The position numbers were made by a program, and so were the translations under genes. The notes under the pieces are model-generated. The model was not told the origin of the DNA, did no database searches, and was given only the letters and a program-made list of their open reading frames with translations. Below are positions 34,775 to 45,258 of a stretch of 64,000 nt of DNA, piece after piece (position 1 is the first letter of the stretch; every line of letters starts with the position of its first letter). Source of the stretch: Perkinsus olseni (lineage: Eukaryota; Perkinsozoa; Perkinsida; Perkinsidae); NCBI GenBank assembly GCA_013115135.1, contig JABANP010000018.1, forward strand, positions 1 to 64,000, in the 5' to 3' direction.

Positions 34775-35309
34775 GGACAGACTGCTGTCGTTTTCGCAGT
34801 TAGGACTTCGATTTTGCCTGTTACCTCGTAGTGTGCATCATTGAGTGTAATTGTCACCCTGTGATACCTGTGTTTGGTTGACGGCAGTGTTACGATGAGG
34901 CAAGAGTAGAATGGAATTCTGCTCCAATGCTTCAGATACAATTGCCTTGGACACCTACTCAGACCCGGCAACTACGTTAGGACACGGCCTCGAGACTCGT
35001 TCTAGCGTGACATAGAAATTTATATCTACCATTCTGCGTAGAAATGCGTTCCACCTACTATGATGACCTATAGCACCTGTCCTTCATACCGACCAGGGCG
35101 TAACTCACCACCGACATGCGCGGAGCCGGTAGCATCGCCTTTAACAATCACTCAACTCTGCTCGCAAACCACAAACTCTTGCAGCATAGGTCTATGTGTC
35201 TCCCATTGCGAGATTCACCATGTCGATGTTACACGAAATTTCTCGGGATTGTCCAAATGTTGTGTCTGTGCTAGTTTGCTGCACCGCCTTATTGTATCAT
35301 ACAGTGCGG

Positions 35310-35394
35310 CTCAGACATCTAAGGAAGAGTAGTCATCACAAGCAGTCAGAGACCACTGCGAACGTTTGAGAAACGGACTTAGAAAGCTTCATCA
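35310..35394 (-). ncRNA. SNORD14: U14 box C/D snoRNA, copy 1
   Basis: On the minus strand the unit starts with box C TGATGA and ends with box D CTGA. Between them are D' (CTGA) and C' (TGATGA). The guide before box D, CTTCCTTAGATGT, is antisense to the conserved 18S rRNA stretch ACATCTAAGGAAG; the fifth base from box D pairs with the C methylated by U14 in yeast and vertebrates. The internal CGTTCGCAGT matches the U14 domain A antisense to the 18S 5' region. Flanks pair GGC/GCC. The rRNA matches rest on my memory of conserved 18S sequence. Confidence 0.85.
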
Positions 35395-35418
35395 TCGCCT
35401 TTCTTGCCCATCGCGAAA

Positions 35419-35503
35419 CTCAGACATCTAAGGAAGAGTAGTCATCACGAGCAGTCAGAGACCACTGCGAACGTTTGAGAAACGGACTTAGAAAGCTTCA
35501 TCA
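35419..35503 (-). ncRNA. SNORD14: U14 box C/D snoRNA, copy 2
   Basis: Same 85-nt unit as copy 1 with one base changed between the guides, and all four boxes intact. The terminal stem is weaker in this copy. The spacer to copy 3 is 28 bp. Confidence 0.83.
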
Positions 35504-35531
35504 CAGTGAAGGGTGTACATCACATTACTTG

Positions 35532-35616
35532 CTCAGACATCTAAGGAAGAGTAGTCATCACGAGTAGTCAGAGACCACTGCGAACGTTTGAGAAACGGAC
35601 TTAGAAAGCTTCATCA
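35532..35616 (-). ncRNA. SNORD14: U14 box C/D snoRNA, copy 3
   Basis: Same unit, boxes intact. Flanking bases form a 5-bp stem, CTTGC before box C and GCAAG after box D, the usual C/D snoRNA closing stem. It is the copy nearest the eL18 gene, transcribed in the same direction and about 240 bp past the eL18 stop codon. Confidence 0.87.
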
Positions 35617-35857
35617 TAGCAAGCATTCATTTAGTATCCCCTTAATTAACACTATGAGCCAGTGGTAGCACCGCGCCATCATTAGATGACGCGAACCCGA
35701 CGATCCTTGTGGACTCGAAGGGCCACTCTAGCCAGTACAAACGCAACGCCTTTCGGCGGCCACAAGGTACTGGGGTGAGTGTTCGTGCGTAAAGAACCAA
35801 CAATCAAGCCTTCCATTCGTCTCCTCGCCCTTGAAGTCGGGTAAAACCGGTGACAGC

Positions 35858-36626
35858 TTATACCTTGAATCCGCGAGACTTCCGGCGACCACGAGCCTTC
35901 TCGCGCTTGCGACCAACGGAACGAACACGGGGCCTGGTATCGGAGTCGGGAACACCGGGGGCCTTGCCGAAGTAGCGCTCGCAAACGCGGGACTTGGTGG
36001 CACCACGAAGGAGGACGGTGTTGGAACCAGTAGGGGCCTCTGAAAAGCGAACAGGAATGCCGAACAGTCGAACAACATCAGACGAATCGAAAGAATCGAG
36101 CATGCGCTAGAACACTCAGGTTTGTTTAGGTATCACCAGAATATAGGTCTGTTAACCGCATCAGATTGATTCTCATCATTGAAATTCTAGAGCATTTCCC
36201 GTCGAGAACCAGCACAAAAGGAAGATCCAAAACCCCATACTTACTCAAAGCCAACTGATCGAAGGTCATGCAGGAGCCACCAGCCTTGACGATGCGGGCA
36301 CGAGCGGTCTCAGAGAAACGGAGAGCGCAGACGGTGAGCTGGGGGACCTCGAAGAGACGGGCGTCGTCGGTGATGGTGCCAACAACGACAGCAATCTTGT
36401 CCTCCTTGCCCTGCATGTGACGAGCCAGCTTGGAGAGGGAGAGAGTAGGACGGTTCCTCCTGGAGGTCTGGAGACGCTTCAAGATAGTAGCATTGAAGCT
36501 AGAGTCCGTGCGGCGAGCCAAGAAGGAGTAGAGCTTGCAGAGAAGGCGGATGTAGGGGTTCTCAGTCTTGATGGTCTGACGACCGGGCTTCCTTACGCGC
36601 CCACCAGCCTTAAGATCGATACCCAT
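35858..36626 (-). CDS. RPL18: 60S ribosomal protein eL18
   Basis: Large-subunit ribosomal protein. Exons 36626-36245 and 36039-35858 join in phase (GT-AG intron of 205 nt) and give 187 residues, the usual length. Hallmarks are [10 protein letters not shown] at the start, [54 protein letters not shown], then [12 protein letters not shown] and the basic end [13 protein letters not shown]. The intron contains a possible box C/D snoRNA (36107-36190). A GGCGGAGCGAAGC motif lies 84 bp upstream of the start codon (36710-36722). Confidence 0.97.
36107..36190 (-). ncRNA. Candidate intronic box C/D snoRNA in eL18
   Basis: On the minus strand the eL18 intron holds a TGATGA box C (36178-36173) and a CTGA box D (36119-36116) about 53 nt apart. 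An internal CTGA could be D'. Outside the boxes CTAGAA and TTCTAG form a perfect 6-bp stem, set back 3-5 nt from each box. The guide before box D would be in ACCTAAACAAAC, whose rRNA target I could not place. Snug but not ideal geometry. Confidence 0.4.
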
Positions 36627-37950
36627 GGCGAATGGATTTGTACCTGTGATTCGCGGCTCGGCCGAGGCTACAGGTCATCGATCATACGATCGATTTGCGC
36701 AAAATTCGAGGCGGAGCGAAGCGTTCGCTGCGCAAGATTCAGCCCTCGAAAACACTTGCTCATCGTAGCTTTCCGAGCATAACAAGCACTAGAGTGGTTC
36801 TGGACCGAGGCGTCGTTGCTAGTTCGTAGGTGTCGCCTTGTCGTTGCTTACATCAGAAATAGCTCATCCCTTACCCGCTGATAATATCATTTTTTACACC
36901 TCCTTGTCGACTCTAAAGAGTACACCCGCCCTCGAGACCGGTGGTGCGATGTATGCCGCTCCTCGAATCTCCACGGAGAGGGGCGCACGATCCGCGATAC
37001 ATCGTTGAGGAGCTTCCTGTGCTCGAATAAGGCAGAACACCAGGCTCTGCCTCCGATTCAACGCGTGGCTACCAGAAGTTCTCCCGCGGCCATGTCCGTG
37101 ACCCCACTATCGGTGAACTCCAAGTCGAACACTGGAAACTCCTAATAAGGGAATGCTGCACAAATTTTGGATAGCTACTACCCATCACCATGCCGGAGAG
37201 CAACTCAGGCTCTAGCAGGGGGCCTTGCAAGGATGGAGGCCCTTCGTCCTCGCTAGGCCCCCAGGCAGACCCCTCATTGAAGGGTGCTGTGCTGATATTC
37301 GGGAAGAGATTCGCCGCCGTTACATCCCCACAGCGCGGTGGCATCTGGTGTTAGAATGTGTGAGGTAAGACTTTTCCTGCAAGAGCTCCTCCACCCTCCA
37401 CCAGAGTCCCGTGACAGGAATCCTCAGCAGACACAGTGTCGTCATGAGTGTGGCGATTTCGAGTTCAACCCCGCAGGCAACGTCCCTCCCCGAACGGGCC
37501 TCTGCGTTTCAGTTACAACCAATTAAAGTAGCTCCCCGGGTACTCCTCCTCTAAGCGGCGTTTAACCCTATGGAGCGCCCTTTCGGCATGTAAGGAACAG
37601 TGGCGGGTGTGAACCCCGTGCTTAGTGTCGAGGCTGCCCCCGACTCCCCCGAGCACTGCGAGTAACGCAATGCCTTGCGCGCCCCGAAGCTTGGGGCGAC
37701 AAGAATTGGCACTTCCCAGTTCGTCGTGGGCACGGCTATGATTGGTCCATTACGACGACTTCAACACAGACCCATACTGGTTCACGCAAGGTGAGCTCGC
37801 TGAACGTCATGAAGCCCCGGCAGGAGTCCAGGCGAAGAGCAACGCTCAACATCAAAAAGTCGATATCGATGGCACGCAAATGGTTAATGAGTAGAGTCGG
37901 AAGACTCCTTCAAAAGGAAAGCGAAAAGTATATCATCTTTAGTATTCTCC
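36627..37950. other. Gap without a supported gene
   Basis: Upstream flank of eL18 and then about 1.2 kb with only short open frames, none recognisable (for example 37069-37344 on the minus strand). An imperfect inverted repeat (CGATGTAT ... ATACATCG) spans about 36948-37004. Nothing else could be supported. Confidence 0.5.
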
Positions 37951-37953
37951 TGC

Positions 37954-38148
37954 TTAACCGCGCCTCGAAGAGCGGACGGAAGCGGTCCCCTTGGACGAGC
38001 CCTTAGCAGCAATCTTCCCACTCTTGCGAACAGACGCCTTCACCGACTTGCCAGCGGTGCGGACAGTCGAGGCCTTCTTAGTGATTCTCTTCTTGGTCTT
38101 GGACGCAGTGCGTTTCACAGACTTCTTAGCGGCGGCGGTTCTAGCCAT
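37954..38148 (-). CDS. Tiny histone-H1-like basic protein
   Basis: 64 residues, one exon, starting MARTAAAKKSVKRTASKTKK and ending VRSSRRG. It consists almost entirely of Lys, Ala, Ser, Thr and Arg, like the C-terminal tail of linker histone H1, and lacks a winged-helix globular domain. Linker-histone-like proteins of this kind compact chromatin in protists and bacteria. The alternative is a dinoflagellate-type nucleoprotein, but the typical conserved core is not visible. It is divergent from the CCCH gene at 38441. Confidence 0.7.
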   Translation of the reverse strand: MARTAAAKKSVKRTASKTKKRITKKASTVRTAGKSVKASVRKSGKIAAKGSSKGTASVRSSRRG

Positions 38149-38440
38149 TTTGGATGTTCGGGGTTCACGAGAAATTTACGTGCGCTGAGGATGCAGCATG
38201 CCCCCCTGCGATCCCAATTAGCGATCTAGGAACTGATTCGGGTGAAATTTCGCCAATTTATACCAATAAGCGCACCATCTGTTTGATGAGGAGCCTCGAA
38301 GAGACGGAAAACTCAAGTGGCCGAGGGCCGAATTTTGGGCGAGCGAGAAACGAACTGTGTCTCCGCCGTCTCCTGGGCGCGATGGTCGTTCATCGTTTTT
38401 CTTTCAACGGGTCGTTTAGCTTTTCTTTGTCGAGTACATT
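38149..38440. promoter_or_regulatory. Divergent intergenic region
   Basis: 292 bp separate the ATGs of the H1-like gene (minus) and the CCCH zinc-finger gene (plus), so both promoters must lie here or overlap. A pyrimidine-rich tract ends in TTTAG at about 38421, 20 bp before the plus-strand ATG, and could be a spliced-leader acceptor. No TATA-like element stands out. Confidence 0.45.
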
Positions 38441-39277
38441 ATGCAAGGCGTCGTGTATTCTCCAGTCTCCACCACATCCTTCCAGCAGCCCTATGGGGCC
38501 CCTTCCACCTCATACCACCGCGGAGGGCCTGCCACTCGATGGCAGAACTATCGATCGGCAACCACTACCACCACCGAACCAGTTCCTGCGGCAGCCAAGC
38601 TAGCGTCAACTAGGGGGAAATATCCTTCCATATCGGGCCAATTATGCCTTAACTTCACTAGGACTGGATATTGCCGTTATGGCGATCAGTGTTATCATTA
38701 TCACGATCGCGATTCAGTAGCTTTCTGTAAAGGGTGGCTAGCCAATGGAACTTGTTCGCGTGGTGGGAAGTGCACGCTCACCCATCCCGACATAGCGGGG
38801 CCCAAGGACCCTCGACGAACTCCGGAATGCGGAATATTCTTGCGGCATGGAAAATGCCCGATGGCCGACAAATGCCAATATTTGCACGTTCATAAAAAGA
38901 TTGATACACCGGTCTGCAAGTCGTTCGAAAAAATTGGATTTTGCGAGAAGGGTAAGATGAGTATCGGTTCTACACTAGCCACCAGGCGGGGGCTTTTCTC
39001 ATTTTCACCGCCTGGGCGGAAACGGTCGCGGCGAGGTTGAGCTTGTTTTTGGGTTTTTGTTTCAGGCTCCGCGTGTGAGAAGCTTCATTATACTGCTCCT
39101 ATACGGCAACTGAAGCGAGAATCTTCCGACGACTCCGCCGACAGCAGCCAGCAGACAGCTGAGGGCAACCCAAAGAAGCGGGCTAAGGGCCTTAGCAAAG
39201 CTGAGATCGAGCGGAAATTGGATGAAGAATGCATACGGGCATGGGAAGCCGGAAAGCTCATGAAAATGTACGATTGA
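38441..39277 (+). CDS. ZC3H3-like CCCH zinc-finger protein
   Basis: Exons 38441-38951 and 39066-39277 (intron 114 nt) give 240 residues. Four C-x8-C-x5-C-x3-H fingers follow each other: LCLNFTRTGYCRYGDQCYHYH, FCKGWLANGTCSRGGKCTLTH, ECGIFLRHGKCPMADKCQYLH, and a fourth starting VCKSFEKIGFCEKG that the intron splits before its last Cys and His. Spacing and order (YHYHD after finger 1, CQYLHV after finger 3) match ZC3H3, a nuclear factor in mRNA polyadenylation and export. CPSF30 is the alternative but has five fingers. The N-terminus is disordered and the C-terminus basic-helical (KKRAKGLSKAEIERKLDEE). Shorter than animal ZC3H3. Confidence 0.8.
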
Positions 39278-39561
39278 ATGGTGAAGCAGCGATGTAAGGG
39301 CTTCTGCAACGGTGTCGAGTGGAATTCACCACCACCCGCTGTTGTCGATGTGCGACGGCCATTTATACCAAGTTGTGTAGCATTTCCCCTTGTGTGGGCT
39401 CCTCATACCACTCCATCTTGAGTTCGTAGTAGTACTTGGGCTTGAAGGGTATCCATCAGTTGAACTAGGGTTAAGGCCGATGGTTGAGAAGTCGGCAGTC
39501 ATTAGCGAAGACACCGCTCGGTAACAGCAGGGCAGCGTTAGGGCCATGACACGACACTTAG

Positions 39562-41350
39562 ATACTTTGAGGGAAAGGCCATTTGGGTGATCGGTGCTTC
39601 CTCGGGGCTTGGGAGGGCGATCGCTACGCACTTGATAAGGAGCGCTAAGCCGCGGTAATAGGAGTGACAATCGGCGTGAAGGGAGGAATGTATGCTGCCT
39701 TAGTGTGCTGGTAGTGAGTGCCCGGCGGAAATCGAGACTGGAAGCTGTGAAGGACCTCGCAGCTGCGGTGAATCCTGCGGTAGTACAGGGTATCAGTCGA
39801 CCGCTCGCGGTGAAGAGTGAGGTCTGGCCTACGAGCCTAAAATAACGCCCAGGGTGAATTTTTGGCCATTTGGCACCAGTGGTACAACTAAGACGGGAGG
39901 AAAGAATGCACACTGGCACTGCGGTGTTTCGTTCATGTGGACTGTCTCTTATAGGTGGACGTCGAGGTCGTACCAGTGGACCTTGCTGGCTCTACCGATG
40001 ATCAGCTGGCTGCTGTCGCAACGAGCGTTGCGTCGCTTTGTGGAGGTACGCTACTGATTCTGTCGAGCATGATCCTCTTCCCTCAGAGGAAGGGGTCGAC
40101 GTCCTGTTCAACTGTGCCGGGGTTGGTTACCGGGGAACAGCCTTGGACACTTCAATGGAGGTTCTCATCCTTCGCTCAAGAGAACGCCGCCGTACCGCAC
40201 GCTCCACGTACCATTCAGGTGCTCCGCGAACACATGCAGGTGAACTTCTTCGGGCAAGTCGCTGTCGTCAAGGGACTGTTACCGAAATGGCATGAGACAG
40301 CCAAGTGCCGAAAGTTCCTCCCTCATTTAATACAGGTGAGCTTACTGGAACCTCCTCAGTCCGACGAGGTGCCGCCTTCCCCAGGTCTCCAGCGTTCAGG
40401 GGAAGTTCGGTCAGGGGGGCCGCTCCGCCTACGCAGCAGCCAAACACGCACAGCTCGGGTAGGGGGTCGAAGAGAAGACTACGAATACCTCATCGTTTCT
40501 ATTTAGATACTTCGATAGTCTCCGGGCAGAGATGGAGGCCGGCGGTATCGGCCGTGTGACTGTGTGCCTGCCTGGCTACATCAACACGGAACACTCCGAG
40601 AATGCGATGCTCAGTGACGGTTCGAGGAGTGGTCTGCACGACCAAAACGCAGCCGCTGGAGCAAGCCCCGAGTGAGCCGTCTGGGGTCCTCGTATTCCCA
40701 TTTTCGCTCGGTGACCGAAAGACTCATCGGCGCCTTCGTGAGCTGTTCAAACTGGGAATTGGAACTAGATGTGTCTCGTCCGCGGGATATCCTTCCTCGT
40801 GTGGACGCCGGGCAGTCCAAAGCTCCCGTTCTCTTCCATATTCTCCAATTTACTCTCCCCTTGCCGTCGATTTACGCATTCAACAAAACACGCACTCAAC
40901 GGACTTTCGCAAATTCCATCCGTTCTCCTCATCACCCTGCTCTCAGATACGTCGGAAAGGACATCCTGTCCAAGGTCGCCTGCGGCCATCGAGAAGTCGT
41001 GAGCAGCCAAGCCAGCGGTAAACTCGGTGTTGTACTGCGGAACGTCATCCCCGAAGTAGCACCGTCACCACACCACAGCGTCATCATCCACGCCCTCATC
41101 CTTTCAGTTATTCCTCCAACAAATGGCTCGGCGGTATCGCAAGAAAATCGGCGGCTCTCCCACCGCCCTCCTCGTCAGTGAAGTGCCTCTTCCCCAGCCT
41201 CTGCGTATTTGCTATATTAGCGACGTTATCGTTCCTGTTCCTCCACTGACTGATTTACTCCCTTTTCTCGTCTGTATGTATTCAACCCATCCAGCGCCCT
41301 CCTGTGTTCACTATAAGCAACCCGACAGTTCAGTCAATAGTGTGAAATGA
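39562..41350 (+). CDS. Short-chain dehydrogenase/reductase (DHRS7-like)
   Basis: NAD(P)-dependent oxidoreductase. Exons 39562-39654, 39704-39782, 39955-40045, 40087-40160, 40219-40335, 40385-40458, 40507-40671, 40947-41055 and 41108 to about 41350 join in phase. Seen in order: cofactor motif WVIGASSGLGRAIA, VLVVSARR, VDVLFNCAG (NNAG variant), VNFFGQVAVVKGLLP, VSSVQGKFGQGGRSAYAAAK with the catalytic Ser-Tyr-x3-Lys, and VTVCLPGYINTEHSENAM. ASPE plus EVVSSQASGKLGVVLRNVIP near the end match the DHRS7 group. The first coding exon is missing, because ATACTTTGAG follows a CTTAG acceptor and no in-frame ATG precedes it; it probably holds the membrane anchor. The C-terminal 80 residues are less certain. 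Confidence 0.85.
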
Positions 41351-41382
41351 GACATCATACACGTGGCGATACACAGTTGTAG

Positions 41383-42278
41383 TCAGCAACCCGCACAAGT
41401 CCCCTGCCGCGCTACGCTGTGCATCCCTGTAGCTAGCATTATCGCGCCCGCCGAGTCAGAATCGCCTGAGGTGAAAACTCGCTTCTCTTGAGGAATCATC
41501 AGGACCTACCTGGAAGCCCCTGAGGAGAGAATCGCCGATCGTTCTCGTTCGCTCGCTGTACTGCAGCAGCACCAGCGAGCTCAAAAACTTGGCTCACGCC
41601 GGTGCCGTTTTCGGCGGAGGCCATGACCACAGGATAGTCAGGGCACGATAGATGCTCTTCCTTCATTCCAGCGATCAGTTCTATCATATCGGACTCCGTA
41701 AATGCGTGCTCGGGGAGGTCGGTTTTATTAGCGACGAAAACGAATGGGAACTTCTCGGCTGAGAGAATTGACCTCCGCATCGAGGCGGGCGCAGGCGTGA
41801 AGGCTACGCTCATCAGGATCGGCGTGCTTGAGGAAGTCCCGTCTCCAATCGAGAACGTTCCTGAGCCCATTCTGGCGGGAGACATCGCAGACCAGAATGC
41901 AGGCATCAGCCCCTCGGTAGAAGGATGCCCCCAAGGAGCGGAAACGCTCCTACAAGAGAGAGGTCGGATGGGCACAGCTGGAGTTCTCCTTGCCTGTCCA
42001 GCGGTGTCCCAGATCTGCATGTTAACCGTGCATCGGCAGCCAGCCACTTGATCAGGGTATAATGTCGAGCTTCTTGCTGTAGAAGTCAGCCCCCACCGTC
42101 GGCTTGTAGCTGTGGTGCGAGAAGCTGCCGTGCATGTACCTATCGCACCGTCATGGCATCCGTCGTATGGCGGGCCTCACCTCTGTATGAGGGAAGTCTT
42201 CCCGACTGCCGCGTCGCCTAATATGACCACTTTGATGATTTTCACAATCGGGGGCGCCGTGGTGGGGTAGTTCCTCAT
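41383..42278 (-). CDS. Rab7-like small GTPase
   Basis: Membrane-traffic GTPase of the late endosome type. Exons 42278-42181, 42139-41994, 41949-41808, 41758-41510 and 41465-41383; introns 41, 44, 49 and 44 nt. G1 GDAAVGKTS, G2 KPTVGADFYSKK, G3 MQIWDTAGQ, then ERFRSLGASFYRGADACILV, a PEKFPFVFVANKTDL block with G4, and G5 ASAEN. The order and the PEKFPFV block fit Rab7. The protein ends CAGC, a possible prenylation site. Two oddities: the intron 41993-41950 begins GC (CAG-GCAAGG) rather than GT, and in exon 2 the frame moves +1 at CCC (plus-strand GGG 42055-42057), creating a TGA before the WDTAGQ motif unless corrected. Confidence 0.85.
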
Positions 42279-42631
42279 GATACCTGAAGCATCGTCGAGA
42301 TAGGGTCATCGTTCGAGAGCTGCTGCCAGAACACTCCGGGGCCAGGGCAAGGTGGAGAGAACGAGCTTAAACAATAATTTGGAGCGCGTAGACATCACTT
42401 AGACATCACTGTCCTTGATGGGAATTGAGGAATCACTATAATCACCTATCAGATAAATTCAATAAGGAGTTTGCCCTTCTGGTGTAACGAGAGTTCCCCG
42501 CAAAGACCAGAATCCCATGAACATAGCTGAGTGGGTGATCTATCGTGTATTTGTTTCAAGGCCAACGCCGTAAACCGGCCTAATCACTGATTAGTAATCA
42601 GTCCAGCACCGATGTATTTTGGTCTATCGCG

Positions 42632-43067
42632 TTACCCACCTGTCGCCGAGAGTAGGCCCATACCTCGACCACCTCGCTGAGCGTAATCCCTTGGAGATGA
42701 GCTCACGGCTACGTTAGCCATAGTGGGATTCTTCCCAACAGCGTCCGCCTCTTCATGAGAATTGGACTCGCTGGTTATCGGGCTCGAGAGCAGGCTGCTC
42801 GATCGGCTCTCCTCAGGGCTCTCACTGGCTGTCAAGCCCAGTCCTCCGCACTCACTAGACGATCCATCATCGTTGCCTAGCGAACCTGACTTCATGACAT
42901 CGATGTCGCTGAGGCGCGAAGCTTGGCGAGATCTTTGAAGGAACACTCCGACTCCGGACGAGGGCCCGAGACGACACAAACGGTGTCTTTGGGAAGAGCA
43001 GTGAGCCTTGCCGTAGTGTCGCCCTCTTCAGGAGCGCCTGGGAGTCGAAATCAGTACCGGAATTCAC
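42632..43067 (-). CDS. Possible Ser/Glu-rich protein exons
   Basis: Two minus-strand blocks look coding. One is 43067-42930 (DFDSQALLKRATLRQGSLLF). The other continues to 42646 (Ser-rich, SESPEESRSSSLLSSPI) and ends at a GTGGGT donor. No start codon or recognised domain; a neighbour or upstream part of another gene is possible. Confidence 0.3.
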
Positions 43068-43069
43068 GA

Positions 43070-45250
43070 TATACCGAACGAGACGATTAGCCCCTGTGGA
43101 AATTGGAGAAGGCCGAAGATTTTATTCACCGCCCACTTTTCGCATCTTTTGAATCAGAAACGTCTGATGCCTCAACGTGAACCTTGGTCGATTCCTCGGA
43201 GATGCTACCAGCGATGACGTCGTCTGGGACGGCCATTGCACAAGGCAAGTACACGACCAGAGGAGGCCACCGTCACGCCATAACGATCGTTATCGCCGAG
43301 TCGGCTGCACTATCATAGAGAGGCATCCGAGTCCACCACCCACCCTCGCTGGGACCTCATCCTGTCACAGAAGGGGTTCGCGAATTTCGGCTAAGTCAGA
43401 AACTACGGCGCGAAGCGACTCAACTCACGGAGAATGAAGCGGGGAAACCCGACGGAGGGCGGCTCGACGAGCCGGGCTCGTATGACCGGATTCGCGAGGT
43501 ACTGTTTCGAAGGCAGCAAAACCCAAACAAACGCCGTCCCTACGGTAGAATGGATTTACACTCAGCATAGCTCAGCAGATTCTACGATAGAGACCACGCC
43601 TACTCACGCTTACAGCGCCGCTATACCGATACGCAGACACATCGCCGATTGACGCAACAAAACAAGAGTAGAGTGATAACCTTCTCGTCCTAAACTGGTT
43701 AAGTTTGTCATCTTCTCAAGGATATGATGATGCAAACTACTGACGAATGTACACTGGCTAAGCATTTCGCTCTGACCAGACGGTGACACACCATTGGTGC
43801 GTCGTGGCAGCATCGCCGTGAGCTCAGTCTTATGATGATGAGGTACGACGAACACAACCAAGGTTCATCCTACCGGAGAAGTGCTATCCCCACGTCTCCA
43901 GGCAGGGACGAAAGAAGAGAAGTGTGAAAAGACGAGGCAACAGAGAGAGCACCTTCGACGAGCAGCAGCAGCAGCGCCGTTCTCATTTAACCACTCAAGG
44001 GTCGAATGAGCTGCACCGAGCCAGCCAAGGGCATACCAATATGGCCTAGGCTGATGATGAGCTACTCCTCGGGCTCCTCATGCCTCGTTAATGTGATGGA
44101 TAGACTAGGATCTGTGCTGTAACAGAATCTGCAGTGCTGAGATGTGTACGTCGATGCTTCATAGCACCAACGGTAGCAGGTAGCAGAATTAAGTGTAGAC
44201 GACGATGGTCACGAAATGCTGTGAGCTGTGTAACAGCTTTCGATAATGTAGCCCATCAGAGTCAGCCCAACTAGTGGTCTATCGTGATAGAAGCATCGTC
44301 AATGAAACGGTACCATACGCTTGCTTCTCAACGATAAACAACGACTTATGTTCAAGTATAGAGGGCGAGATTCTGATAGGAAAAGGGTAAAATGGGTACT
44401 AGAAATACGAAGAGAATAACAAATAGACTTTGGCCGTTCTTTCACTACAGGCAACAAAGTACGACAAAGGATGAAGGGGCGGCAACGAACGGCCGATGCA
44501 TCAGCGGATATGGCTGAAAATGGATCTGATCACCACCTCAAGGAAACTACTCATTGTGTCGAGTGTGAACCGTTACTTTCAGCGGCAGTCCAACTATCGA
44601 AAAGTGGCAAGAGTCCACATTATGAGTGTAGTCCCCTGAAATACTCGCAGCTCCCGAAGCCGCCACTGCTGTTAGCCTCACAGCGGGAATGCAGGATGGG
44701 CGCCGCGAGTAGGGGTGATAGATCGAATGACTAGCTGTGCTAGTCTTGTTGTTTTGTTGAATAGAGGATACCAAGAGACGGCGCCGAGGCCGTCAGGAGA
44801 GAACATATTCACTGAAATGTGCGAAAATAATAATTCTCAGCATTGAGTATGGGCAACTATACACACCTCGCATCAGTAGTAGTAACAGTACTACGACCAA
44901 ACCAAACCAAACCGAAGTAGATAAGTGCAGTAAAGACGACAACAACCACAACCACGACGACGACGACGATGATGATGGACAGTGATAGCAGCACAGTGGG
45001 CTACACATAGACGCCCGGCCTCCAGTGAGCGGCCGATCAGAAAGTCCACAGTGGCGAGGACAATGGACGACAGCAGCAAGGCACTGTACTCGCGGTGACA
45101 GAAAGGGGCTGTGTAACCGAAGGCTTCACACAATGCATGGAAGACCTTCGATCGGGTCACCATGGGTTCATACAGGCTTATTTATAGTAGTAATAGCAAT
45201 GCCACGTCCCGTCACATAAAGAGCCACCAGCGATGGACTTAATGGCGTCA
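43070..45250. other. Gene-poor stretch with simple repeats
   Basis: No gene is supported here. Short open frames are scattered on both strands. Low-complexity tracts include an AACC/AACCA repeat near 44898-44918 and a GACGAC/GATGAT run near 44953-44975. Most of it reads as long intergenic or intronic sequence. Confidence 0.45.
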
Positions 45251-45258
45251 ATGCATCA

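Noticed and set aside
35310..35616. CRISPR-like array of three repeats
   Set aside because: Repeat units are 85 nt with 24-28-nt spacers in eukaryotic DNA and match U14 snoRNA features in full.
39326..39919. Minus-strand open frame of 197 codons
   Set aside because: It is antisense to the first SDR exons, which carry the conserved cofactor motif on the plus strand.
44050..44150. Possible box C/D snoRNA (TGATGATGAG ... CTGA)
   Set aside because: No closing stem and no convincing guide; box-like words alone are common by chance.
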